Positions 10,492 through 22,931 of a DNA stretch of 64,000 nt are shown in pieces. Under the pieces are notes generated by a model. It saw only the letters and a program-made list of their open reading frames with translations, had not been told where the DNA came from and did no database searches. Position 1 is the stretch's first letter, and each line of letters opens with the position of its first letter. The position numbers and the translations under genes are program-made. The DNA is from Ceratodon purpureus. Its lineage: Eukaryota > Streptophyta > Bryopsida > Pseudoditrichales > Ditrichaceae. The stretch spans positions 6,669,080 through 6,733,079 of the forward strand of contig CM026429.1 of assembly GCA_014871385.1 (NCBI GenBank). The letters run 5' to 3'.

Positions 10492-13400
10492 TCATGATTC
10501 CTCAACTAACCCTGCAGTGGCGATCGCAATTTGTGACCCTACCCGAGCATTGTTTTTTATCAGTGCAATATCTGAAGTGGAAGTCAAGGAACTCCCGAGA
10601 AAAATCTCATATACTTTTTGTCAATAAAACCGATATCCAAAATTGCAGTAGAGATCTACTTCATAAAGCAAAACAAACCATTGAATCTTTTATGTTTGAA
10701 AAAGGATACTTGCAGTCAGAGAGGCACCTCCAGTCAGCTCATTGACGCGTTTTAAGACGTAAGGGGTTACTGCAGCCCCTGAGATATTTTTTTCCCTGTG
10801 AAAACAGAACGCATGTACATGTCAGAGAGATATAACTTTGACTCCTCAAAACCCAGCATATAGTAGTTTCTATACCCAATCTCTAATGCCGATGTACTCC
10901 GAAATCTCAGAGACAACCAGATCCCATGAAACATTATGAACAATTTCATTTAATAATTTTTATTCCTAGAAAGGAGAATGCAGCTCAGCAGATTTCCAGC
11001 CTGGATACCAAAAAACTTACTTCAATTCGTTCAAGGAAGTCTGAATCGCAGCCTCTACAGGCTCAGCTGCAGCGGCATTGTGGGCTGGAATAGGCACACA
11101 TACCAGGATCCCGCTTTGTAGACCCATACTCAAATTTGCAGCTGCAATAAAAAAATGAGACCCAGAGAAAATACATTGATTTCAAGATACAAAGAGATCC
11201 CAAATGGAAACAACCTGCACTACTCGAACATCTTACCTATTCTAGCACAGTTGACAGTGCTCTTGGAACTCATAAAAGGAAGTTGAGAATCTCATCTATT
11301 TTAATATCGATTCGAATTAGTTTTAAAAAATAAAAAATAAAATTCCATTCATAAATGACACTGTAAGTTCAATTAACAAATAAGCAGTCAAAAGAGCAAC
11401 ATAAGATGTACCGGTTATTGCAGCACATTCTTCTGGTGTATCCACTCGGGATGGAGCCTGCACCATGCACAAGCTGGATTGAGAAATAGTTCGGATCTAT
11501 TTTTGGGAACTGCACGACTGTTGAAAAATTTAATATGCACAAGTTTCTTGAAATTAAGCTTACCTTGCAGCCACTTCTTGGAGTGAAGAAAGCCGGAAAC
11601 TCATCAGTACCATAGCCAACCACTGTCACTCCTTGAGTTTCCTGCATAATAAAATATCCACCTCAGAAACATTCACTAATGTGTATTTTTATAAAACTAC
11701 TTCGTGCAGCATCTTAAGGTCCACTTAAGTAGTAATAGGTTCATAGAGCATACTAGATACTCAAGCGTTCTTGGGATATCCAGGATAGATTTGACACCCG
11801 CACAAACAACAGTAACAGCTGTTCGACCAAGTTCAGTCAAATCTGAGGACACGTCCATGGCTGCAAAATTACGCACACAAATCACATCATCATCAGCAGC
11901 ATATTTTGACAGAAATCCACTGTGCCACATAAAACCAGGACCCACAGGCCTACAAGTGAAACATATGCTAAATCGTAAACAAAAAGAACTCCACAGGTCA
12001 ATTAGTATCAAACTTCTTCTGAAATTTGATGTGTAAATAATTGATTGCCCTACAAATGCTGACGAATGCCTTCACCGCTTGCCCTGCAACCTCGCTCAAA
12101 ACTTTTCTGCCTGGGTTTACAGCTAAGTGGAACGAGCAAGCTACGATAAATGATGGAAGCCTTACTTGTTTCACCCTCTCGATGGACGCCGCCAATGCCA
12201 CCAGTTACAAAAACATTGATGCCCACCTACATGCCGTGTACAACCAGTATGAGACCAGCGCAGATGATCTGATGAGACTTCGCTTTCAAAGTACCGATGC
12301 TGGTCCAGATCCATAGCAGAAAAAGAGAAGTTCACAGGAAAAGATTTCTGGCAATACTGACTTACTTTGGCGGCAAAAAACATGGTAGCAGATACTGTGG
12401 TCGCCCCAGTCATTTTCTTCGCAATCTGAAGTCATGAACACAACCTGAACTGATAAGACCAAACAAAACGTTCTGAACGCAAAAAAGTTCCATCCCATAC
12501 TCACGAACCATCAAGCAAAAAGCAAGAAACTCACAACATAGGCAATATCTCTACGAGACGTCTTTATTGCTCTTTTCCCAAGTTGCGCAAGCTTTCGCAA
12601 TTCATCCTCCTCTAGACCTGCCATTAAAAAAAACACCTGATGATACACATGCATATACCGGGAGAGAAAACTTAATGCACTAGAAATCCTTGGCATTATG
12701 TAGTGCTGAGGGAGTTAAACAGCATCTGAGAGACTCAAGAAACATAGGAAACATCGTGCCCAATGATGCAAGTGGATGTAAAGATGTATTTGGTGAGCTT
12801 AAAGAAAACAAGAAAAACATGAGATGGTTGGTACTAGATTGATTGGGAAACCCACGTTAAGTTGAGATTGTACCAATGCAAGGGACGCCGTCCAGGATCG
12901 CGATGGTAGCTGGCACAGCACCACTCTCGCGCACAATAGCTTCAACTTCTTTGGCGGTTTCAAAGTTTTGTGGGTATGGCATACCTACACAACAATGCGA
13001 GTACACTCAGCTCGTGCTCCGAATAAGAGTCTCAGCATTACAATCTTTAAGACCTTGGTACATTGAAATTATAGATACCAGTATTTGTCAAAGTTCTGGG
13101 AAATAGATCACGAAAATCTGAAGCACATTCCCCTCCAAACTCGTGATTCCATGGCACAAGGGGCTAGCTTCGAGCTCAAATGCCCATATAGAGATAACAA
13201 ACGCTCTAATACTATAGCAGCTGGCTTACTCGAATTCTGTAAACTAATTAAATACCTTCATGTCAAAGTGCTTTGAAGGTGTCGTAGGCTAAACAACGTA
13301 CCATGTGATATGATTGTTGATTCTAGAGCAACTACAGGGAGACCTCTCTCCAGCGCATCTCTCACATCTCCTTTTATTTGTATTCCTCCATTATCATTCA

Positions 13401-13569
13401 TTTGGTTGCTCACCTGCTGCGAGGGCAAAGCTGTTAGGGTTACGCACTTGCACAGGGCAAAGATCTCGCTTATTGTAGGATGAGAATGTTGCCTTACCTG
13501 GCACAACAATGCGTGTTGTAGGGACGACAGACGAGATAATATACACAGTGCTTGAGATGACGGAAACAT
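10492..13569 (-). CDS. PUMY: Pseudouridine-5'-phosphate glycosidase (PsuG/IndA family)
   Basis: Twelve exons keep phase throughout (13569-13498, 13416-13302, 12984-12874, 12617-12535, 12425-12366, 12226-12166, 11860-11754, 11641-11564, 11457-11412, 11141-11021, 10795-10710, 10571-10492) and give 339 residues, the usual family length. The enzyme splits pseudouridine-5'-phosphate into uracil and ribose-5-phosphate. Hallmarks in order: [71 protein letters not shown] (catalytic-Lys region), [21 protein letters not shown] and [16 protein letters not shown]. The N-terminus has RLSSLQHAL, resembling the peroxisomal PTS2 signal of plant homologues but with the His one position early, so targeting is uncertain. 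The start at 13569 puts this motif 13 residues in. Head-to-head with the DUF455 gene. Confidence 0.92.
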
Positions 13570-14988
13570 AACAAAAACGACAAATTGTACCATAAATGGA
13601 TTTGACGCGGAACATGGAGCTGGTGATATATGCCGAGCAATGGTAGCAACTCGGGTCTGAGCCCTCCTCGACCCACCCCACTCCATGACTAGTGCTGGCT
13701 GAAAGCTTGCTCTCGAATATGGTATAGCTACAGCCCGAGTAGAAACTTGAAAATTCCCAAATTCTAAGATTAGGCAGTGCTGCATTACCACCATTCTGCT
13801 TTAATCACTTCCACCTTCAACAATTTCGACATACACGCCGCAAAAACTCATAATCAAGGTCAATTTCTCATCATATTTCAAAACAGCACCTGTTTAAGAA
13901 CTCCAAACAAACACTCAACATTCGAAACATTCCACAAATGATCACTTCATACATTTTCAATGTAAACAAAGAATTCTGTCGCCACCTCATTCCTCCCTTC
14001 CTCTTACCACATCTGCCACAAGCCCATCCATCAATCATCAGAAAACAAAAAACCCTTTAAACCTCACAACCCAAACCGAGACAAAATCATGCCAATTCCC
14101 TCATACCATAAACAGCCTAACCGTTTCATCACAACAACAAAAACATGATAGACATCACAACCTCAGCAGAAGACCCAAAATCTCTTGACATCGTCCTTCA
14201 TGAGAACAACAACCGCACTAATCCACACTAAAACTCTCCAAAAAAAACTACTCACAGTCTCAAACGAGAACCACCTAACAGATCTTCCGCAAAGGCAATC
14301 ATTTTCATGACATGGTATCATCATCACAACCCAGAAACGAGAATCTCCATGCCCACCTCCGTCATCACCATGATCACACCCTCATGCTTGTAATCTGCGC
14401 AACAAAATTACACAAATAAATTAGTTCAAAGCTGAAAACTAAGCTCATCGTAATCCGAGTCTCAAACCCGGCACTGCATCCAAAAACCAATACCATCTAA
14501 AACTCCAGTACATTTTCTAGAACAAAATCTACGAGTAGCGTAAACTCTGATTTCTGAACCATAAACCCTAACGGACGTAGTTTACAATCAACTGGGACTC
14601 TACGTTTACTTTTTGTCTCTTTTGCCTTTTCTTTTTGCTCCTCTGCTTTTCTTTCTTCTTAAAATTATCTTTTATCTTTCACTTTGAGGTCTTCTTCTTT
14701 TTCCTTCAGTTCTCTTTTCCTTCGACGCTGAGACGCCGGGTATGTGCGGCAACAGGGTATTGAAGTGATGCAGCGCCGTCTGACAGGGGCTCATTGATGG
14801 ACGGCCCGGATGTTACTAGGCAGGCTGCGAGCATCGTCGCTTGCGGTTCACGAGCTCATCGATTGAGGCAATTCCTGCGCAGGCGTCGACGTTTATGTGA
14901 CTGGAGACAAGTGCAGACGACAAGGTGATCGCGACAAGGAGATCGCGACGAGGAGATTGCGACAAGGAGATTGTTGCCTGCACCGACG
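13570..14988. promoter_or_regulatory. Divergent intergenic region, PUMY / DUF455 gene
   Basis: This 1.4-kb interval separates two divergent start codons. The part next to PUMY (13800-14560) is A/C-rich on the plus strand; 14590-14720 is strongly pyrimidine-rich (CTTTT/TTCTT tracts). Just before the DUF455 start, at about 14926-14970, is a three-copy tandem repeat of a unit like GATCGCGACAAGGA, probably in the 5' UTR. Promoter function is inferred from position. Confidence 0.4.
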
Positions 14989-16971
14989 ATGGCCGAGGGT
15001 GGGGAGCTCAAGAGCGGGGCGCCGTGTTGCAGCGATACGCTGGACGAGGCGGCGTTGAAGGTGCTGCTGGAAGGCGATCCCTGGTTGAAGGCCGAGTATG
15101 GCGATCTCGCGGCCACGCTCTGGCTGGAGGGCAAGATGGAGAGCGCCTACCGTGAGTCGGGACCCTTGCTGCAGGTGCCGTCGCGCCCTGCTCGTTTGGA
15201 TGTTGTAAGTGCCGAGAGCTTACCTTTGATGGAAACGTCACAGTTTGTGTCTAGCTTTGTGGTTTCAAGTTGTTGGATGTTTGGTGAAGGTCATGGGTTG
15301 GATGGGTACTGGCATGGGATTTTGTTTGCTAGTTTCATGTCATGGTTTGAGATGAATCTGCTCTGTCGGGTGCCTGTGAATTGGTTGTTTTAGGTTATTG
15401 CAGGATTTTCTGCTTGCAGCTGGATTGTTTGAGAAGAAGTGAATGGATGTGAGGTCTGTGTTGATGGATATGATAGTCTTGGTCAGTTGTGTGGGGGTAG
15501 AGAAGGGGTAGGTAGAATGAGTAGAAGAGGTGAGCTCAGATTGAGGTTTGAAGGGGAGGACGTCGTCTACTTGGCAGGCAAGAATGAGAAGGAGCATGGA
15601 TGGATGGATGGTGGTGACAGGTGCGCTTGGTGGCGCCTCGTGATATGCCCAAGCTGGGACGGGGGGGCAGCCTGCAGAGCCGGCAGGCTCTGGTGCACAG
15701 CCTGGTGCACACCGAGAGCTGGGCTATTGATCTGAGCTGGGTGAGTGGGTTTTAATTCTACATCTAATTCGTCTTTGTGTGTTTTTGGGGGTTTCTGGGT
15801 CATATTTTAGGAATTGTTTGAAAGTTGCCGTACGATTCGCAGGACATAATTGCGAGGTTTGGGAAGGCGGAAGCGATGCCGAGAGAGTTTTTTGATGATT
15901 TCGTGAGAGTGGCGCAAGATGAGGGCCGCCATTTCCGATTACTGGCAGCGAGGTTGAAGGAGATGAATTGCAGCTACGGCGCTTTGCCTGCCCATGATGG
16001 GCTTTGGGACTCGGCAGAGGCTACAGCTCACGATCTCAAAGCGAGGCTGGCAGTAGAGCATTGTGTTCACGAGGTCAGTTTCTGTGCCCTGGGCTCGAAT
16101 CTTCAGAATTACTCAAAAGTACATTGTCATCTTAGAAGTCGGGCTAGAATTGAAAAAAGAACTTCAAACAAGTAGCTATCAAACTGGTTCTCATCTCCAG
16201 TTTGAGCTCCTCTTCCTTGTTTGATACCAACTTCTCATAGTTCATGCCTTACAGCTGAAATACGAACTAGAGGTCCAAATCAAACGGAGTCTAAACAAAG
16301 GACGAGACAGCAAAGGAGCATAACTTCAACGATACCGTACATAGCATAATTGAATTGCACATCTGTATCTCAGTAACTGTAGACGCATCACATTCTTGAC
16401 GCCTACCTAGAAAACACTATCTTCCATAGTGTCCTTATGATTTAAAGATTTTTTAACTAGATGCTCAACAGTACAGTCTTCTAGAACTGAAGAATGTAGT
16501 GTGTTGTAGGCGCGAGGATTGGACGTGTTGCCAACCACCGTGAGCCGTTTCCGAAAAGGAGGAGATGACGAGACCGCCAAACTGCTGGAATCGGTTATTT
16601 ACCCGGAAGAGATCACACACTGTGCAGCTGGAGTGAAGTGGTTCTCTTATCTTTGCCTCAGGGATGCTCCAAAGGATCATCAAGGCGAGGAGATGGTTGC
16701 AAAAAAGCTGGCCCTATTAGACTTGCAGAAGAGCAGTGAAAAGGGATTGAGCACTGAAGTGGTATCAGAGTGCCAGAATGGAGACGGGCTGGAATCCCCG
16801 GCAGTTTCTGATGTGGTGGCTGCTTTCCATGACGTTGTACGGAAGTACTTCCGAGGCCCACTGAAGCCTCCATTTAACGAGGCCGCTCGAGCTGCTGCTG
16901 GGTTTGGCCCCGAGTGGTACCTGCCCTTGGCAACCAAAGTTGCAGCACCAGGTAGTGATCATTTGAGATGA
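14989..16971 (+). CDS. DUF455 (PF04305-type) ferritin-like protein
   Basis: Four exons (14989-15204, 15621-15740, 15843-16073, 16510-16971) join in phase to 342 residues, a normal length for this family. The order is that of COG2833/DUF455: an N-terminal segment ending SRPARLDVV, the conserved RDMPKLGRGGSLQSRQALVH, HTESWAIDLSW, AQDEGRHFRLLAARL, a LPAHDGLWD turn, VEHCVHEARGLDVLP and PEEITHCAAGVKWF. The four-helix ferritin-like core supplies Glu/His ligands (HTE, DEGRH, EH...HEARG, EEITH), all present, so a di-metal site is predicted. The biochemical substrate of the family is not established. The C-terminal part after residue 270 is less conserved and contains FHDVVRKYFRGPLKPPFNE. All splice sites are GT-AG. 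Confidence 0.88.
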
Positions 16972-17269
16972 CTCTAAAAAGACAATGGAGCCCATTTCTG
17001 TGAAGGTGGTAACGGTAGCCATGCATTGGATATGGAGAGAATGGTTATTTTTCACAACCTTGTCGATAGAATTGTCCATGATGTTCATGGTGTTCCTTTT
17101 TTAGTAACTTGTTTGAACAAGATTTAACCATTGTACAGCTCTGTTATGATAAAAGCATGCTTCATCAGTCCCCTAGCATTCTGTACACACCGATCGTGAC
17201 AAACTAAACAGGCGAGATAATGGGAATGCACTCAATCAAATGAACAAAACCTGCTCCATTTGCTGAAGC
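16972..17269. other. 3' flank of DUF455 gene
   Basis: Probable 3' UTR and short spacer. Nothing else seen. Confidence 0.4.
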
Positions 17270-17612
17270 TTAACCCTTAAACGTCAGAGCCAGCCCCACG
17301 GGCTTGGTTTAAAGGAATAATTGGAGACAGAAGTTTCATTTCTCAACCAAATCAAGTGAGACTTGTTGCGTTGGAAAGCTACTGAAAAAGTGATCTATAT
17401 TTTAATTTTTGCCTCATTTGAGAGATTGTGGAATTGTTGGTAAGCAATCAAAGTTTTCAAATCGAACTAGTTTTGAGGTTGGGGCAGCTGAAGTTCAGCA
17501 GTGCTCCAATGCTACAGCGCGGCGCTACATTGCAGAGCCGTTTTTGGGGGGAAAAAAATTAGATTCCTTCCAGGCTGCCCACCCACGACCCAAAATGTCG
17601 TTTAAGGGTTAA
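17270..17612. mobile_element. piggyBac-like MITE, copy 1
   Basis: The 343-bp interval starts TTAA-CCCTTAAACG and ends CGTTTAAGGG-TTAA, giving a 10-bp perfect terminal inverted repeat bracketed by TTAA on both sides. TTAA target duplication with ends starting CCC is diagnostic of the piggyBac superfamily. It has no transposase, so it would be non-autonomous. Two further candidates are at 21273 and 45628. Confidence 0.6.
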
Positions 17613-18393
17613 TTTACATCGTCACGCTTGCAGTAAAGAACAATACCAGGCTCCTGTCAATCCTTCCCACATATCAAGACATGGGCCGAAAGACGTGACC
17701 TAAAAGATGTGCAGGATGTGGGAGAGCTTGAGCACTCTCTCGTTGCTCAAGTGTAGAACAGGGGCATTTTACGACCCCAGAACCTTCGTACCAGATGTTA
17801 TCATATTCCTGCAAAGATGAACTTGTCTAACTAGCATTTCCAACCTGAATAGAATAGCCATTAGCAAACGCAGCTGACAAGAAAAGTTGATACACAAACG
17901 CTCATCTATAGAGAGGTCCACCAGTTGCAATTGCCCAACTGAAAACACTCTAAAAATACTGAAGGCTGCATCAAGCTTCAAGCACCACAAATACTAAAGC
18001 AAAATAGGCCATTAATTATCATAACTCCATCAAAGAGTATCGTAACATTATAGCAGGTTGGTTCTTAAATCATTCTAAATGTAAAAATGAAAAAAATAGA
18101 TAATTATGAAGACATAAAAACGAAAATAGAAAAAAATAGTTTTTACAATATTTTGTTATTTGTAAATCATTTAAGGTCATTTTCACTTATTTTTTTGCTA
18201 AAAAACGAAAATTGAGAAATTATGTTTTCTAGAGACGAACCTTAATTTTTCAAAAATAAATAAATAATCATTTGCTAACGACCGAGTGATACGGTAGGGG
18301 TCCAGACCCTTTCAATGTGTCACATGGTGCCCACCAATGCTATTCACTTTTCCAACAGAAACACCTCCGAAACAACCCACTGACTCATACTTA

Positions 18394-18876
18394 GGCCCCC
18401 TTCGCACTGGGAGGTTGGTAACTATGCCCTAAAATTCAGTAACATTGCGCATCACCAAATAATTGATATTTGTTCACACTCTAACACTGGTGATCCAGAT
18501 ATTTTGGTTTGGAGACGAACTAAACTACGGTGGTATGGAAATCAGCCTTCATACCAATGTTGACATGGGCGACTCTAGTGACTATGATGTCGAGTTAACT
18601 AAAATCTTAATAGCTTTCTCCTTTAGCCTCTCCAAACCTCTGCATGAAACTCCGTTTCTTTACTATTTCTAGAACGGAGCGTCCTTCCAGAACACTTTCC
18701 TGCCACTGTATTACTACTCCACTATCACCATCAGAAACTCATCAGAATTTGGATGCCATGTAGGACGATGACTAGGATTGGTAATTAACTACCTTTCGTG
18801 GTGTAAAAGCACTTCTACCAGCCACTGCACTATCTACAACGATACCAACTTCCCACCTCCTAGTGCGAAGGGGGCA
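18394..18876. mobile_element. PIF/Harbinger (Tourist-like) MITE
   Basis: Ends are GCCCCCTTCGCACTGGGAGG (left) and the complement of GCCCCCTTCGCACTAGGAGG (right): an inverted repeat of about 25 bp with a few mismatches. A TTA direct repeat lies on each side (18391-18393 and 18877-18879), the usual target duplication of the superfamily. 483 bp, non-coding. Confidence 0.6.
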
Positions 18877-21272
18877 TTACTTCACTGCTTTAGTGCCCTC
18901 AAGTATGGTGTAAGCACCTATACCGGGACCCCCGCCCCCCTTCCCAAAAGGCGGTCACCTCAGATTCTTGTTCCACTGGAGATTTGATCAGCCTATAATT
19001 ACCTATAATGTATCCCATGCGTACATGCAGTAGGGTGTCCAACTATAGATCAACCTATATTGATCACTTCTAAAATTTGTAGTTATTATTGTAAGTGCTT
19101 ATACATATCCTAAAAATAAGGAAACTTCGTTTTTTCTTATTGTTACTCACTGAAAAATAGTAAGCCACTCATTCCACCTCTACAAGTATAGTGAATTCCT
19201 TAAGTGTACGAAAATAGGTGTTGCTACCTTACTTCACACAAATATTAACCTATCCACTTTACAATATATTATCAAAATCATCACTAGAGCAGTAATGTAT
19301 ATCACTCACTTTTCCAAAAAACTTCTTGTCCTCATAGAAAGTCTACAAAATCCCTAAACCACAGTATGGATAGAATACAAGTTCCATAGAATCATTACCG
19401 CATTATATTTTTCCACATCATTTGTTAGAAAATTGTCTACAAAATTTCAATAGGTATCACATCCTAGATCCTAGCCATCAATTCAAAATATATCATTTAA
19501 TAATATGACTTTGCATTTGTGATAAACATCATATGTTTCTACTATAGAATCATCACATAGATGTAGACCAAAAAAATTGACCTCTTCAATTGAACGGTCA
19601 TGTGTATTGGATATGAGTATGGAGAAACCTAATATTGCATTATAGGCTACAATAATGAGCATGATGTATTTGGAATAAAAGTGTACAAGTGCTTAGTATA
19701 GATGGTTTACAATCATACAACAGCATCAGATAGATAAATATATGTCACTTGATTAACCTCCAAATGCATGAGCCTTTGACCACAGAAATAGACTTTAACT
19801 TTGGATGCTCTATTTTGCTACTATAAATAATGTAAAATATGAATTTTTATTTTTTCTTAGCTAAATACACATGTTATCTACAAGCAATAATTTTATCAAA
19901 ATTAATGGTAGCATTGTGTAATTAATATAAATTTTTCAATCAAAACAAACAAAGAAAAATCATATCAAATATAGGTTATACTAAAAAATTACGAAATATT
20001 TACCATAGATGTATATGACAAACACAAACCTTATACTGGTTACCGTGCTAAAAAATTATGTTTTAATTCAAAAATATAATGAAAAAACCTAAAACCGTGG
20101 AAAATTAAGAAGTAGCCACAGTTATATCCCTTCATCTTAGATCAACTATAAATGACTCAATTTTAGGTATTTTTCAAAATTTTAATTTGGAATGGAAAAA
20201 ATATTTGTCAAACTACATTTCATTAGTTAACCTCAATTGCAAAAAGATCATCCCCATAGTCCAAATTGAGTTTCAACTGTCTGTATCAAGAAATTTCTGA
20301 ATACACACACGGTATTGATGTTTTGGACTTTGTGGAGGCACCAAAATTCATGAAATTGTTATTTTGAGAATTCATTTATGAGATTAGATTGATTTCTCAT
20401 AACTTTACAAGATGAAAAAAAAATGGATGAAATTTGTCATTTGGATGACAGTTATGGAACTTGGAAAAATGAGAACAACCAGTTTTTGGTCGTTTAGGCG
20501 TTTAGGGGTTAAGAATGTCAAAGTACATTTAGAATTAGCAAAAGTCCATTGAGGTTGAACTACAAATGGTTCCAATTGTGTAATTTTCTCCGATAAGTTT
20601 AAAATCAATTAATATTGTTTCAATGGAATCCAATGGTGTTAAAGTTATGATCCTAATGAGTTATCAACTCACATTGTTACAAAGACAATGAAACATGGTA
20701 GTAGTGAGATCATAATTATGAGATAATATGACTGGTCATGGACCAAAATTGGTGTATAAAATTTAAGGTTGCCTAAATCATTATGGATATTCTCAAATTT
20801 TAGAACAAACAATAAATGGTACCAACAAAAAGTCATACATAATGATTCATAAGGCAAAGTTTTAGTCTACTACAAGGCTAATCCAATCCCCTAATTAAAA
20901 TGCAATTAGAAAATCCCCAAAAGGAGATTGAACCAATATGATTCACCTCCAATATAAATGATTAAAATATGGAAACATGTGATTCAATTTGTTTCTTCAA
21001 TTGCCGCATATGATTCCAAACCATGTAGAATGTATGCCTACATTGACCAAAGTTGTAGTAGTTTCCAAAGGATAATGGACATTTTATTTGGTAGCTTATT
21101 TAGAACACTCACAAAACTCTACCAATGTAATACCTCATTTTAAGTTTACATATATTCATTGAATAAAACCAAATTAACTTGGACCTTATAAATATGTGTA
21201 CTAAATAGGATGCAATATATGCCTCATATTACTATTTGGAACTTTGGACATCCATTTGTCTGAAACTTCTAC

Positions 21273-21836
21273 TTAACCCTTTAAGGTCCTCAATCCATCG
21301 TTGATTTTAGAAATGTGTTATAAAATGTTTGCTGATTCACAAAAATCGAGTAGATATACAAGCAATAGTTGAAAATCTCAACATGGAGATCACATCTATA
21401 CGGTTGGATTTATAAAAAAAAAATTAAAAAAAAAATCATTAATATTTTTAAATTAGATTTGCAAGGTTTTTTTGAAATTCAATTAAAAATCCCAAATAAA
21501 CAATTTTTTTTTAAAAAAAATTTATTGTGAATTTGAAATAACATGTACTATGTGATGGTATAATTTCCATTATTTAATTCCACTTATTTTGGAAAATCGT
21601 ATTTAAGATGTTACTTTTTGAACTAAGGATGAAACTTGACATAAACCAATTCTATGGATTTTTAAAAAATCACAAGATCTTATCTTGAAGACCCACACTG
21701 TGCAAATGGTAATCAACTAATACAAGAATTTAAGAAAAAATAAAAAATGGATGAAAAGCATCCAACACCACAGAAATTGGGTTGCTGAAAGTCATCCAAC
21801 GTCGAGAATCTGGACGCTGGAGCGTTAAAGGGTTAA
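21273..21836. mobile_element. piggyBac-like MITE, copy 2
   Basis: Starts TTAA-CCCTTTAAGG and ends CGTTAAAGGG-TTAA. The first eight bases of the inverted repeat match exactly, and TTAA flanks both ends. 564 bp, AT-rich, with runs such as AAAAAAAAATTAAAAAAAAA near 21415-21435. No reading frame. Confidence 0.5.
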
Positions 21837-22931
21837 AATTAGAAGTTCTTATAATTGGAATAATTTTGTTAAATAGATGATGCAAAAGCAAAAATTCAAC
21901 TCAAAAACTAAATTGTTGGATTTACTTATGATTTTAATCCATAAAGAAAGAAGCTATTGATGGCAGGTGATCCCCATTTTAATTTCCATGAGCAATTGTT
22001 TGCCCAAATCAAAACTAAATCAACATATGATCATATCTTATTGGCTAGAGAACATTGATTGATCAAACTTACCAAATACATCTCATTTTTCATGTATATA
22101 GAACAATCGTCATTCTAACTTCTAAATGCAAGTGCTTCTTCACATAGATTGGAAGCACTCACCACTTGTTTAGTTAAAACCATTTTCTAACTTCTTCATA
22201 GCTAAAAACACCTCCCTTAAGTTCTTCATTGCCATCGTCTTTTCTATCCATAGATAGCTTTTGTATCCCTATCCTATTTTTCCGACAAACTTAAGGCATA
22301 ACAATTCATCACAATTCTCAACAAAAAAAATACATTCCTACTAAAACTACATCACAACTAGAAATCATCAAAAGTATTTCAAAACAACAACTAAGCTTCA
22401 TACAACAAAAAAACAAATTGCTTGCTTAGGGATGTTACTTCCTATCTGTACGCAACCATGCTTTTTAGAGCAATAACCATAAAATGATCTATTAGAAACT
22501 TAAGTGGCAATATCTAAATTACTTCTAACCATGTGTATTGGAAGTCACGATGAAATGAATAGTTTCTATACAACCGCCAAAACCTCATTTGCATGTTATG
22601 GGTTTAGGTTGAAGTCCCATTCACATTGTCATTTTAGACAGCTTGCTCCCACCTCCTTGCAAATGGTCATTCTCTAAGTTGAACGACCTTGCATGTTTAA
22701 CTCCTCTGAAATTCTATCAAGTCTGAACAAACTGGTAGTAGGTAGATGATCCTTCAAAAATTGTAGCTGTTGAGTTCTAGCAGCCAATGTTGCTCTCAGT
22801 GCTGCCTACAAATATCACCACCCATTGTTATTTTTTTGTTAAGTCAACAATTTGAAGCAGCGCTGGTTAAGGAAGCTTTTAATTACATATCATCTATTTT
22901 CAATGGAGCATGAGTAAGGCATACCTCAAAT

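Larger units (their letters stand above)
17613..22931. other. AT-rich repeat-bearing spacer
   Basis: No gene seen over 5.3 kb. Contains a PIF/Harbinger-like MITE (18394-18876), a second piggyBac-like MITE (21273-21836) and a solitary TTTAGGGGTTAA end near 20515. Long A/T tracts dominate 19000-22500. Open frames are short and lack domain content. Confidence 0.55.

Noticed and set aside
20440-20520. A fourth TTAA-bounded element ending TTTAGGGGTTAA
   Set aside because: I could not find a convincing left partner; the best TTAACCTC upstream matches poorly.
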